The notes beneath the pieces are model-generated. The model saw nothing but the letters and a program-made list of their open reading frames with translations. It did not search any database and was not told where the DNA came from. Of a stretch of DNA of 64,000 nucleotides, positions 38,201 to 51,300 are shown piece by piece; positions within the stretch are counted from its first letter, which is position 1, and each line of letters begins with the position of its first letter. Origin of the DNA: Fasciolopsis buskii (taxonomy: Eukaryota; Platyhelminthes; Trematoda; Plagiorchiida; Fasciolidae); contig LUCM01001585.1 of NCBI GenBank assembly GCA_008360955.1, positions 30,985 through 94,984 on the forward strand, read 5' to 3'. The position numbers were made by a program, and so were the translations under genes.

Positions 38201-41200
38201 AGATTCCGTACTCTATCATTTCTTGACAAAATGAAGAAAAATGCTTGAGCTTTATGTCGGACAGGATCAAATAAACAACATGGAATCGTCAAAAAGGTTT
38301 TCTTGGGATGAAGTTTTCAGTGACTATAGAATGTTTAACTAAGCAAAGTTTATCGTTGCGATAATAGTCTTTGGGGTAGGACATCAAATAAATTTTCAAA
38401 AGACATTTCCCTTGGTAATAACCAAGAGAGAATGGTTTTGTGGAATAAAAAACCAGGTTCAATTCAGTTCCTTTAAAATGATGAGTGAATTTTTGGGATA
38501 TAACCAGGAATAGTCGAAGGCCGTCTAAAATTAGTTAACCACCAATTATTTTCTACGATTAATAAATAACCTTGTGCGGGAAAACCCCAGGTGTTCATCT
38601 CGCCGGAATGTTCGTTCTTTGGAGCGGATTTTACCGTTACAATTAGAGGCGGCATCGCGAAAGTGTTCGCTTTAGAGGTGGCAGTTCCGTGAAACGTATT
38701 AATTGAGAAGACGATTTCAACCGTAATCTGATATACGAATAAATATATGCCGGCTTCAAAACAAGCATGGTGTCAACGAAACAACATGTAAATGGAACTT
38801 CACAGAAGGTGGACAAACAAGAAGGGAAATAACAAACAGTAAAAAACCAATTATTCTTATGTAATTTTTCCGTACACATTTTAGCTTTTGCGCCAGTGAA
38901 TTCCGTTCTGAGCCATATCTCTCAAAATCTCCAGCCAACAACAGTCCTCATCTCTTGGGGCCCAACCAGGAAGACCGGAGGCACCAACTGAGGTCACAAC
39001 CGAAGCTTACATTTTCATACCTTCGTGCGATGTCATACCCCGACTGCCGCGTTGCTTCTTCCAGCCTTAGCCACCACGTGCAAAAAGAGCACGAAAACGT
39101 AGACGATAGGCAGGCATACGCAATACGTGTTTAAGCCACCGAAGGCGACGCAGAGCGATCATCTCGGTCAGAGATCGATTGTGTGCGTCCAGGTATGATC
39201 AAACTCTCGAGTAACCTGGAGCTATCGCCTATCTCTAAGCGATCACCACAAAGAGTGAGCACAGACACAGGCATTTGCCAGTCTCGAAGACGCACCCCGC
39301 ATTTTGAAGGCGCAAGACATATACCGTATCTAGAGACCGTTAGACCCAAGTGGTCTAACACGCGTTGAATTGTCTTTCTGTTATGATTCAACAAGGTGAT
39401 ATCTTCGGCCTACTCCACGTTCCCTGGGAGGAGAAGTTCAACTGGACCGTTTAAAAGATCAGATAAAGCATTCTGCAGAATATCCCCTATGACAAAGTTG
39501 AAAAGAAATGGAGATACAGAGCAGCCTTTCCTTACTCCACTCGAGACGACGAACGTTGGGGAAAGCTAGCCATAATCTCTAATCTGATTTGAGGTATAAC
39601 GTCACAACTCTTCGAGGAACGGTACATACTTCTCAGGTACTCCATCTCTCAACGAACAGAGCCGGAGTNNNNNNNNNNNNNNNNNNNNNNNNNNNNNNNN
39701 NNNNNNNNNNNNNNNNNNNNNNNNNNNNNNNNNNNNNNNNNNNNNNNNNNNNNNNNNNNNNNNNNNNNNNNNNNNNNNNNNNNNNNNNNNNNNNNNNNNN
39801 NNNNNNNNNNNNNNNNNNNNNNNNNNNNNNNNNNNNNNNNNNNNNNNNNNNNNNNNNNNNNNNNNNNNNNNNNNNNNNNNNNNNNNNNNNNNNNNNNNNN
39901 NNNNNNNNNNNNNNNNNNNNNNNNNNNNNNNNNNNNNNNNNNNNNNNNNNNNNNNNNNNNNNNNNNNNNNNNNNNNNNNNNNNNNNNNNNNNNNNNNNNN
40001 NNNNNNNNNNNNNNNNNNNNNNNNNNNNNNNNNNNNNNNNNNNNNNNNNNNNNNNNNNNNNNNNNNNNNNNNNNNNNNNNNNNNNNNNNNNNNNNNNNNN
40101 NNNNNNNNNNNNNNNNNNNNNNNNNNNNNNNNNNNNNNNNNNNNNNNNNNNNNNNNNNNNNNNNNNNNNNNNNNNNNNNNNNNNNNNNNNNNNNNNNNNN
40201 NNNNNNNNNNNNNNNNNNNNNNNNNNNNNNNNNNNNNNNNNNNNNNNNNNNNNNNNNNNNNNNNNNNNNNNNNNNNNNNNNNNNNNNNNNNNNNNNNNNN
40301 NNNNNNNNNNNNNNNNNNNNNNNNNNNNNNNNNNNNNNNNNNNNCCAGTAGAATGCAAGTTATTTTCAATAAGCGACTAGTGATCATTGTTGAGACCACA
40401 AACATGTTGCGTCTATTAGATCGTCGACTGTCTGCTTTGCATGAACCTCTAAGTCCCATTGCGCATAGCCGGCTGTCGACCGGGATCCAGTTAGTTAGTA
40501 CGAACTCAACTCTCCATCTGAGAGCCACATCAATGCTGGCCACACCGGAAGACGCAGTCTCGGGGTCTTCAGGAAGATGCAGATGAGACTTTATTGAAGG
40601 GCCAAATGGGGATGCCAGTTGGATAACAGAGCTACAGTCCTGAATTGAGTCTCTTGTACACATTACATAGTGATGGGTCGGGTCTCCAGTGCCCGAGATA
40701 AACAGTCTTGTTTATCAGCACGCACCAGTGTTTACACGTTAAATGTGACTCGTCTTAAGGGGTATCGAGGACGAAGAAATACATCAGCCGGCGGATGCAG
40801 GTTCGGTGACATTTGGATGTTATCTGAGAAGGACTGCAAGAGAACAGACACAGGGTTTAATTCAGTGCTACTACCATTAGCATGACCAACTGCATTTCCC
40901 GGATAATGTAAGGAAACGCGGTGGGAATAGGAGGAACTGTAAGAATTAGCGGAAGAATAAACAGTTGTGTACGGTGGAAGTTCGCTTTTGTAACTGATAG
41001 AAGAGCTAGAAACGTTCGAGGTTGTATGCGTCTAATCAAAACCTGTGGGAAAGGGACACAATTATGAACAAACGGGTCCACTTATAGCGTCCGGAGATCC
41101 TGTGCAGATTACTGATGATGATGGCTGCACTGGAGTAAACTCCTTAGCATTTGCCCGGACTGCCATCTTCAACCATGCCTGGATGGAGTCCACGAATTCG

Positions 41201-44200
41201 TTTTGACGCAGGTCGCCAACTCATACGTGTAAATGAAAAAGTTACTGGCCGATCAACAGACTGAAAAATTTTGTTCTACTGGAATTTCGGATACATAGAC
41301 ACAACTCTCACGATTATTAGTGTTCTCTTTGGAGTTACGGCAAGTGCGTGGTTTTCTCATCCCAAAATAACCTCAGGAGCAATTTGATAATGATCCGGAA
41401 AGTAAACTGGTTTGGCTTTTTGTTGGACAACGCCTCTTTGGTACCGCAAATCATGAAAACGACGCGGTGCTTGGATGTTTGAGGCAGAATTTGAGATTCG
41501 GCGTGGAGAGTCACCTGAGCCCACTGTAAAGCTGTCATTAGAAAGATCACTCAAGATAATGAAAATATCGATAGATGATGGCTTCACCTAACAACACGGT
41601 ATTCTGGAGCTACACCTGTTCACTTACCCATGCGTTTTGTGGCCTAGGCCTCATTTCAGCTTTGCTGTCAGTGGGTTAGATTGGGCGAATTGTTGAAAAG
41701 GGATGACAGAAGGGATCATCAAAGCTCTCAACGCAAAAGCTTATCGTTCTCTTGCAAGCAATCGATTTACTTATTTTTCAAATCAAGAGCATTCAGTTTT
41801 TACATACCTTCAAGAAGGATTCTCAATATGAACGAAAACTAAACAATAAATGATTAAAAACAAGGGATATTTATGAGATTTTACTCCAGAGCTCCTTTCT
41901 TATCTGAATGGTTTCAGTGGTTGTGCGAGACAAACCGATCGACGAGGCTCGTTTTGACCGTTGGTCACGAGTTAGATGCTCAAACTTTTGTGCAGTTTGA
42001 GGTAGTTGATCAGGACTAAGTGGGAAAAATCAATCTGCAAATAAAGTAATTACCAGTCAAAACCCGTACAGTCCTAAAAGGGCATAGAAGTTGAACACTG
42101 CATCGATAACTTGGCAACGAACTATCGATGTTTGCGAAAGAAGCACTGAATGAGTTACTCACACGAGTAAGCCAGCATTGAACATCGTCTGGAGTCCATA
42201 GTGGGACCTGAGGATTGAGACGATAAGGTACTGGTTCACCAAGTAATTGCAAAGCTAGACCGGCCAACTCGGATTCAAGGGGACTAAGTCGACAGGCCAC
42301 TTCATGCAATTTGTTGACAGCATTGATTTCATAGAAGACCTGTAAAAGCAATAACCAAGGCAATGGGCTCATCATAGTGCAAAATGAAGATATTGTTAAG
42401 TTTGAATTTTGTTTTCGAACAGGGTAGTTCCGAGTAATTCGTATACCTTGTCGCCTCAATTGTCACAAAGGAACTCCAGTGATTTCAAACTTTGACTGGA
42501 TACGTTAAAACTGAGTGAATTAACCGCCGATATCTACCGTGGAATTCTGCTGAGGCTAGAATATATCTATTGGCCTCCCAATCTAAATACAAATTTTTCC
42601 AGCAATTGCCAATCTACTTTTCCACTCATCCATAAACACTGTTGGAGTTTCACATATGAGACCCGTTATTTGGATAAGGAACTGATGTTGTGGCCGAAAA
42701 AACAATACTCGACAAGATAGCAGCTTCGCCATTGAATAAAACTGATAAACAATTGTTGTTTGACAAGAGAGCTGGTTAATTGTACATTGTAGATACATGC
42801 ATTTCCCGAAGCCTGTCAATCGTATGGATCCAAGAATACTAGTGGAATGTAAGCGCAGATCATATCTCACCAATTGACGATTTTGATTGGTTTCGCCAGG
42901 ATAGAAAGCACTGCAGTAATACCGCACACTAAATATAGAGGTCCGTCACGGTGCAGAAAACCGAAACTCAAATCTAATTCCCGTTTCGGTGTTGACTGTT
43001 TTTCAGTTCTGAATTATGCTGAGTGCAGTCGATCTGTTAACACAAACTGTGAGTAGATTTACAACATCATTCACCCGCAAGCCATGAGTTTCTCCAGTAT
43101 TGATTATCCTATTGTGACTAACGCTGAATTGGGTATGTGAAAGGACGCAGATGTTCATCATGCTATGGCAGTCACATTAAAATTCCAAAATATGTGTTAA
43201 TCATCAAAATACTTTCACTTTTCCCAAGAAGAAAGGCCTACCCTTCAACCTGCCCAGGTAACTGGGATCTTTCGATATCTTTACTTGCTCAAATTCTCAG
43301 ATTTCTTAATTTTAGCGCAATAACAATGGAAATTTTTCCGTATTTTGCTTTGAAAAATAAACGAAAATCTCACGGCCATGCTTTGCAGTGATTTTCACTG
43401 AACGACACTGCATTCGAAATACGTTTGCAACTTTCATTGTATCTCGTTGTGCCGTAGACAATGTTTTTCCTAAATCTAGACCGGATCATTACACCACACG
43501 AACAATAAATTCTAGTTGTGCTAACCAGCCCCGAGTGGGCTATCTTGTTTACCCGACGATTAATTCATGTGCAAGCGACAGACCAATGCTTTCGCAAATG
43601 TATCAGCTGAATGGGACACATTCATCAAAAGTTAGAGTGCTCTTTTTAATCACATTCAATTGAGGCACGATGGAAGGAACGTACGTATTGGAGTTCTGTA
43701 TACTACCATGAAGCCCATCCTCAACGCCGTTTTGATCACATGCGGATGATATTATCTGTGAACGAAGTTAAGCTGATTTTTGAACTCTGTGGCTGCTAAT
43801 CCATCCATGCTTACCTTTGGTGCTGCATGATTGTGTCAAGCGAAATAAAAATGCCTTGGATGTCGGAATGGGAGTAAGGAGAATGTGCTAACCTAGGGTC
43901 AATTTTCTCGCACATGGTAGAAGCGGAACTCCTAACGGTATCGAAATAAGTTGACGGAGTCCACACTTGAACGAGATGATTGGAAATGAATTTTGCATTA
44001 ACTGGTTTCGCGTTAGCCAACTAAGTAAAAGAACGCTCATCAAATGAAATCCCGTGAAACAAAAGGTTATTTACCTCGCTAAAATAGATTCAATCAATAT
44101 TGCTCCTTCCGAAAGCTGAACACTTCATGCCCGAGCGCATAACGATGACGCACGAGGCCCAGTCAGACGGATAAGTGTCGGTTAAAACAAACTGACTAAT

Positions 44201-45341
44201 CTCGCCCGTATACAGCATCTATCACTTCGTACGAACCTAGGATAAAGATTTGAATTATTGTCATCGCTCTTGACAACAGGCTTCACTGTTGCGCAATCTT
44301 AATAGCAGAACAAAATATCATAGAAAATTTTCGTCTATAAATTCCAAGTTAGCATAATTTCGTCTTTCGGGAATTATTAACTCGGAGATAAAATCTCTAA
44401 GCATGCAATAAGATGGAGGTGAAACTAAATGATTCTTCTGAGCGGGAAATGCCGAAGGATAGATTGAATATAGATATGGTCTGTAGATGGTGAGAACTAA
44501 AGACAAGAATTTTAGCCAAAAGTGGTCAACACTGACAAACAGCTGTTGACGTCAATCAAAATGTTCATCTTTTTCAGACAATGTAAACATGCATCGACCT
44601 TGGAAAATCACCTTCGGTTTGATAATTTTCGTTTATTTTCAAAATAACAACTAGTTACTTGGGCAAAATTGAGCGTATTATGCAATGAGGGCCGTAACAT
44701 AAGCAGTCTGGACAAGTAGGTTGTTTGGCCCGCTGATTCATCATGACTGTCTGATAATCTGAGTCAATTGTAAGCTGACTTACGACTCGGTTCCTGCGTT
44801 GCTTCCAAAAGTAATGAACAATTGCACCTATCGAGAAAGTAATTACCGGGAGTTAGGTCTTGGAATTAGTGTTTACCTAACAGTTTTCGACTGCTCCTGT
44901 TACCAAAAAATGAAACTCGAAAGTGTCTAGTCAGTGGTGTTTTCCTTAAAACATATTTACTTCAACTCAGTTATATAAACCAGGTCCAAGCAAGGTCGCA
45001 AGAGAACTAGAAAATCTGCTTTATGTACAGTCTTACACAGCGAATCGCATTTGGGGATATTGCGGCACTGTCTGTAGAGCTGGCAATAAACTGACGTTTC
45101 AATAATCTCATTTGGTAATTGCAGTGTGTCTATCAATTGCAAAGTTATTCCAAGTGAACCTCAACTAAAAGGTTCAAAAGAGAGATATGATCCTCAAATC
45201 TGTAACCCCACATTTCACTTTGAAAGTATTTTAAGTGCACACCTTAAAGAATTTCATCACCTTTCCAAGCTACACCTTGGTTACTCGTTTTAGTTCTTAC
45301 CGCAAGTCATTCAGCAAACAACGTTATATGACGCATACCCA

Positions 45342-45382
<41 letters not shown>

Positions 45383-48300
45383 TAGATCCACTGAAAACGC
45401 GTTATAAAATCGTGAATAATTTCGGATCAGTTTGGAGATGTCGCCTCAACCCCATCCAGAAAGGCCCATTGGTTCACGGACAGATGTTGGAAATTTTTTC
45501 TTCATTTATAAATCGAAATCGAGGAGTAATTGTTTGATGTTTTTGTGGACCCAAAGTACTGAGTATCCAGGCAAAGGATCGGCACCTGAGATTTGCTGTA
45601 CTTGTTAGTAGCAGGAGATTGAATGTTTGTATAAAATAATTCACCATGTGATATCATCGCTCAACTCACCATTGAGAAACTATGGGAGCATTGTACAGCT
45701 GTTTCAGCCTTGTTAGGAATCATCAGCTGTTCTCCAATCCGAAAAATAAGAATCAAGGATTTTTAACCACACTACACGTTCAAGATATCAAGGACTGAAA
45801 AGAATTATTATATCGCAACTTAAAAACGCTACTAACCTGCTAAGATTGTTGAATTTTGAGATAGCGTTTTCCAGTAGATGAATGAAGAAAACAGGTAGAA
45901 ACGATAACAGCTGCACGAAATTGTGTACTTATTCATTCATTCCGTTGGTTATTTTCTACCGCTGAAGGACTTACTTTTACAGGTAAACTTTATATTCCGG
46001 TCAGCAGTCAGGGTTTAGCTAGACATGATCACTAGGAACAAAGCCACTAAGGTATGTCTATAACCTAAAGTGAAAATGATGCAGTATGGGAAAGTAATAA
46101 AGGTAACGTTTGCGTCATCATTTCATTTTGGTCTTTTGTTTTGTAAATCGTTGCGTCTAACTCGTAATCTTTAAAATAATGCCGTAATAAGACATTTTTA
46201 TGGTAGACGTTATGTAAAAAGAGTCAAAATCGGTGTGTGATTTGTGTGCCTCAAGTGACAGAAAAACAAACATCCCTCAGCATCTGCACAAAAAATATAC
46301 ATAACTGAGGCATTCTGTCGACCGCTTAGTCTGGTTTAACAGACGGCGGAGTTGATTTCCTTCCAGGGAACAGGGTTTTCGACTCACAGTATGCTCATAA
46401 TATTGTCTTGTTGACTTACAAAGGACAGACGCTTCAACAGGCAGCGGACCACAGGACAACTGATGTATCCAAGTACACTATGCATGTTTATCATCAAAGT
46501 GCAAGGCACTTCTTCAAGACTGACAGGAGCCTGTGGCTGCACCTGTTATAAGTGGTTGACAATTCTAGGTAGCTCGAGAGTCCGATTACAACTACTGGAG
46601 TTGTTGAGGAAGAACTCACATCACAAATTGCGAAAGCCAGAGGATTGTTTGTGAACCTGCCGTACTTGTGGTGCCGCCATGACACCCGGCTTTCTTTCAA
46701 AGAGAGGATGCACAATGCCATAGTTCATTGTGTTCTTTGGGGTTTCGACACCCGTCCTCTCCGTGCTTAGGATGCCCGCTGACTTTTTACATTCGATCAC
46801 CGATTTTTCTGGTGCATTGGTCGTGCGTGGCAGGAATATGGGCTGAGCAGTGACGAGGTGCGTCGTCGTGTGTTGGGTATAAACAGTCGACCTCCGATTG
46901 AGAACACCCCCCAAAGTCGTCTTCGGTGGCTTGGACACGTTTTGCGTATGCTTCCATCATCTGTCTTTTCGTGCACCTTTTTCACGTCCTGGAGATTGCT
47001 AGAAGATGCGATGCTGTGGTCAGGTTATGACGGCGTAGAGGTACGAAGAAATTATCTTCGGTTTATGCATCTGTTGGTGCTTTGTGCTTTTCTAGTTTGA
47101 GTTTAGGAGACGAGGATTGTTGTTAGTTAGAGATGCTGACAGACGTGGCCCAGAACAGAAGTCATTTACATGAACCTTGCAGAACTTGTGCCTCGCAAAA
47201 GTACACCAAAACAGAAAAAAGATCGCGAAATGTGTACGGTGAAAACACGGAAAATGCTTGTTTTATTACCGTTTACTGTCTTTTCCTCTTGAACTACATT
47301 TCCATATAATCTTTCGCCAACACTGTTGCCTGTTTCAAAGCCGGCGTAACATAATTATATATTGCTTTTCAATAAGCTGGAGATTGGTTAGTGCACCCAG
47401 ATCATCTCGATGAATAACGCCGTTTTATTTGAATATATATGCAGTGTAATGAGAAGAGAATAAGCGAACCTTCCATAACAGTTAACCGTACTTATTTTCT
47501 TTATACGGTCGTTTGCATTCATTCAATTTTTTACTGCTCTTGAAACTCAAGTGCATGACTGCTGACAGTTGATGGTTGACCTGTCCAACCATATGGCTGT
47601 CTGTATTGGACATGCTTTATATATATTCACTTGTCTTTGACAAAATTGATATTTCACACTTGTCCCCACTTAAATTCCCAGATCCTGACAGTTGAACGCA
47701 CATGGAATTTCCGTGCTTCAGTGAACTATAGACAACTGTTACGATATGTTCGCCTATAAAAGACCTTCCGGAGGATGCCTGATGACTGAATTTTACCCCC
47801 AAGCCCCAAGGACTATTGCGAAATTAATCCCTTAGCCAGATTTATACTTCCCATCTACACTGTGACAAAGTATATTCAATCCCACGGGAACTTAGACTTG
47901 TTGAAAAATATTTTGGTCTCCACTGGCTATGCCGTTCCTCCACTCCCTTCCTTTTAGATTATTGTTTATGGTGAACATATATGAGTTACTTAAGAATCTG
48001 TTCTCAATTTTTTTCGGAATGTTAGAAGCAGCACGTCTTGAGATATCGATTTACTTTTTCCCATACTGCTGCTTGTGTTTCCCCACTTGAAGCCACATTT
48101 TTCAAAACTCTTTAGTGTTTTCTTGCTTTCGGAATCCTCTCCGAAGTTGGTGTGAATCACTGGGGTTCCCAAGTAAGGATGCGAGAAACATGGATTAGCT
48201 GTCAGATGTTTAGCTACATTTTCAGTGTTTAAGGCCATACTTTTTCATTGCATCCCCACTAAAGTTCAAGCTCTAGACCCCCCAAAGTCTAAGCGTAAAA

Positions 48301-51300
48301 TCGCTCTATTCATAACTGATGCTGTGACTGGTTATTCAGTCAATTTTTATTTTGGTGACGGATCCCGCAAAGTATGGTTTTCTTCTGCCGACTAAGCTAA
48401 TGCCTTCAGCTCCTTGGATTGCGATGCTCTTTTTCCGATCCTTCGTGAAAGCGGTGCCGAGGGTGTTATTGCGAATGTCTTGCGTATCCAACCTTCCAAA
48501 CGTTTGTAATTTATTCTTTTATGAAAAAAATTGGACTCGTTCAGATCCTCAGCGGATTTTTCCGAGAGGCCACTCCCAATTTACCGCAATAGGCCCCTCA
48601 TCCCGCCAAATTTCACCAATCATAAACTCACCAATGAATTTACTTTCGACTGACTTCAAGATGATGGTGAGAGACTTAGTCATCTATAAAAAATTCTGAA
48701 CGACCTTACTAACTGTTTTTCATCCCGTTCTCTCCCAAGAAACGCCGCTAAGTGTTGATGTTTTTTTTAACCTATTATGTGGCTCTCGGCAGGCAACCCT
48801 CTTCGGTAATCTCGCACATACGTCAATTACTAATGAAGGCGTTCCTGAGGATACCCCACCCAAGACCATTCTTAGGTCAGACTTGCCTAATATACATTCC
48901 AAAAGACACAAAGACTATAACTTCGATTGCTCAGGCCTACAAAGCTGAATGCCTTATAAATACTGTCCAATTCGTTGGCTGATGTAATTAATAATTCTAA
49001 CCTTACTGCCATCTGATATACTTTCCCAGTCGGAACAACAGAATTTCGTTCTTTTGCTGGGTTTTATACCACGTTGATGTGAAATCGCCAAAAACATATT
49101 AAGAAATTTCATTTTTCGGAAAAACTTTATGCTTATGATAGATTTTCGGGTGATCTTCTTTGCAACACCCTACCGACAGCATTTTCCAAATCTTCCAGGC
49201 AGATGGCTCCCCAGATGTGTACTGAAAACACATTGTTCTAAGTTGTTTCCACCTTCATATCACTTTTCAGAGATATTTTCAACCATTGATCTCATAACGC
49301 TGTTTGAGCAAGGGAAACACTATTCGTCGTTTGAAATATCGGTTTCAATTATTCGTTTTTGGGCATCTCCCGAAGTTCACTCCAAGCAAGATTCTCGGTG
49401 GCCTTCAATCAGCAGAGAAGCAAGGACAAACTCCCTTGATAGAAATCCGTGCTCATTGAAGTGATGATTCAATACAGATGGAGGCTGTATTGCCTGATAG
49501 ACGATGAGTTTCACCCGGTGAACGGGCCTCACTGAAATCTTGGTCGGCAGTTATGTGCCTGAGATGGCTGTTGTGACTTTTGAGATATCTATCCATTGTT
49601 CGGTAGACTCTAATGATGGTCCCTTGTATTTTTCAGCAGATGTGATAACCACAACAACCTTTTGAAGTTCGCTGGTTGTAAGGTAGGCAGAACCATGTCA
49701 AATTCTAGTTGGCTTTGGTTGGTTTGGAGCATTCCGAACAGATGTGAAGGGTTACTGGGTAAAGTTGATGTCCACTTGTCTTGTTATTTTGCGTGCTTCA
49801 ATATGTCACCCTTTTCCTATGGACAACAGATTTTGCTTAAAAAACGAAGACGAAGGATGATGCAGGGTGTGTGGCAATTTTTTAACAATAGTTCGGCAAG
49901 TTTTCTTTGATTGTAATTTTTTTAGTCAACAACTGATGGGACAGTACCATTCCTAATCGTTTCCTTTTGAGGGTGGGACAGATTGGTCTTGACTACGCGA
50001 TGAAACACAGTAACCGATCGCTTATATTTGCGAATCAAACGACAAAGGTAATCCATTTATCTTCTCCCGTGTTACGAAAGAACATACGAGGAGCAAATCC
50101 ACCCTAGTATTTACATTCAATTCCAAGGAATGGGTAGACACTTCGCAATGGGAGCTCTTCTACGAATTGCCAGACTTAGGAACTCAAACATGTGTAATAC
50201 ATTTGCTAACGTAGCTGAGAGTGAGCTAAAACCATTCTGTCTAATTAAGACACAATTAATTGTATAATTAGATAGCTTGATCACTCCGATCAGTCTCTCA
50301 GAGCATAAAATGAACCCACGTGGTCACGTGATGAGGTTGACGTAGAGTGCTGCTGCACTTTTCATTTATAGTTCGCAATTGTCAAGAAAGATTTATCACA
50401 AAAAATAAAGTCATAGCAAAAATGGAAGCAGTTTCACAGCAAATGCAGCAGAATTTTCCATATTTTCGTCACGTTTGTTGAACTACTGGGTTGTGTCTAG
50501 AGAAACTACTCACAAGTAATTGTGAGCTATATATATATATATAAAGTCATTGAGTTAATTATGCTAACAGCTGATTTGGATTATGCCATTTTCTCAGATA
50601 GAGTGTAAGGTTTTGTTCGTCCATCAATAAAGTTCTCGCAAATAATGGTGGAAGTTGGTATATTTCGATAACGCGTGAGATCGTGCCCCATGTCAATCGT
50701 GAACCTTGATCGACGTGGCGGACATTTCGTGTCACTTCGTTGGTCGAAGAAACAGGGGATTTATCTGCTTGATAACGTTCTTAGCGTTTGTAGCAATAAG
50801 ACTGGGCAACTGCGGAAGTATTTTGGTAGATTTACATTTACTCTGAATTGACTTAAAGGTTTTTATAATCTGGTGAACATTTTGGTCCCGAGATTCCAGT
50901 TTCTGAAGTGGGATTTTACAGTTTACAAGAACTGGGGTTAGTGCAAATTAGTCCTGGAAGATTTTATTTCAGCTCGTCTGCATGAAACTACGTGAGAATA
51001 ATTAAGAGAGGAAGGAGTAATTTATTGATTTCAGTTTATTTTTACAGAAGCAGCCGGTGTATATAAAATGGGGGCAGCTTTTCTCGGAGGACCACAACTG
51101 GATCCAGAACTCCACAGTGATGACTACCAGATAATCCTGTGTCCAGTCCTAAGCAACACATGTAGTTGTGCACATTTCAAGTGTCAGGGGATTAATTTGC
51201 TTGGCAAAAGGCCAGCTAGCAAACAGATGCGTTGGTGCTTCTGATATGAAGTGCCACACAATTTAGGCCTGTGAAATATGCTGATATGGTGCCCGGATTG

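Noticed and set aside
39589..40663. Open frames of 241-353 codons crossing the N block.
   Set aside because: They are open only because N bases cannot encode stops. Only the ends carry LINE sequence.
43887..44024. Exon-like minus segment (acceptor TTTTACTTAG, about 45 open codons, then CTAG|GTTAGC).
   Set aside because: It has no similarity to SARM1, and the flanking SARM1 exons join directly with matching phase and continuous alignment. It could be chance or an alternative exon.
47990..49910. Cluster of 60-115-codon frames that suggested a decayed mobile element or gene.
   Set aside because: No conserved motif could be identified in any frame on either strand.
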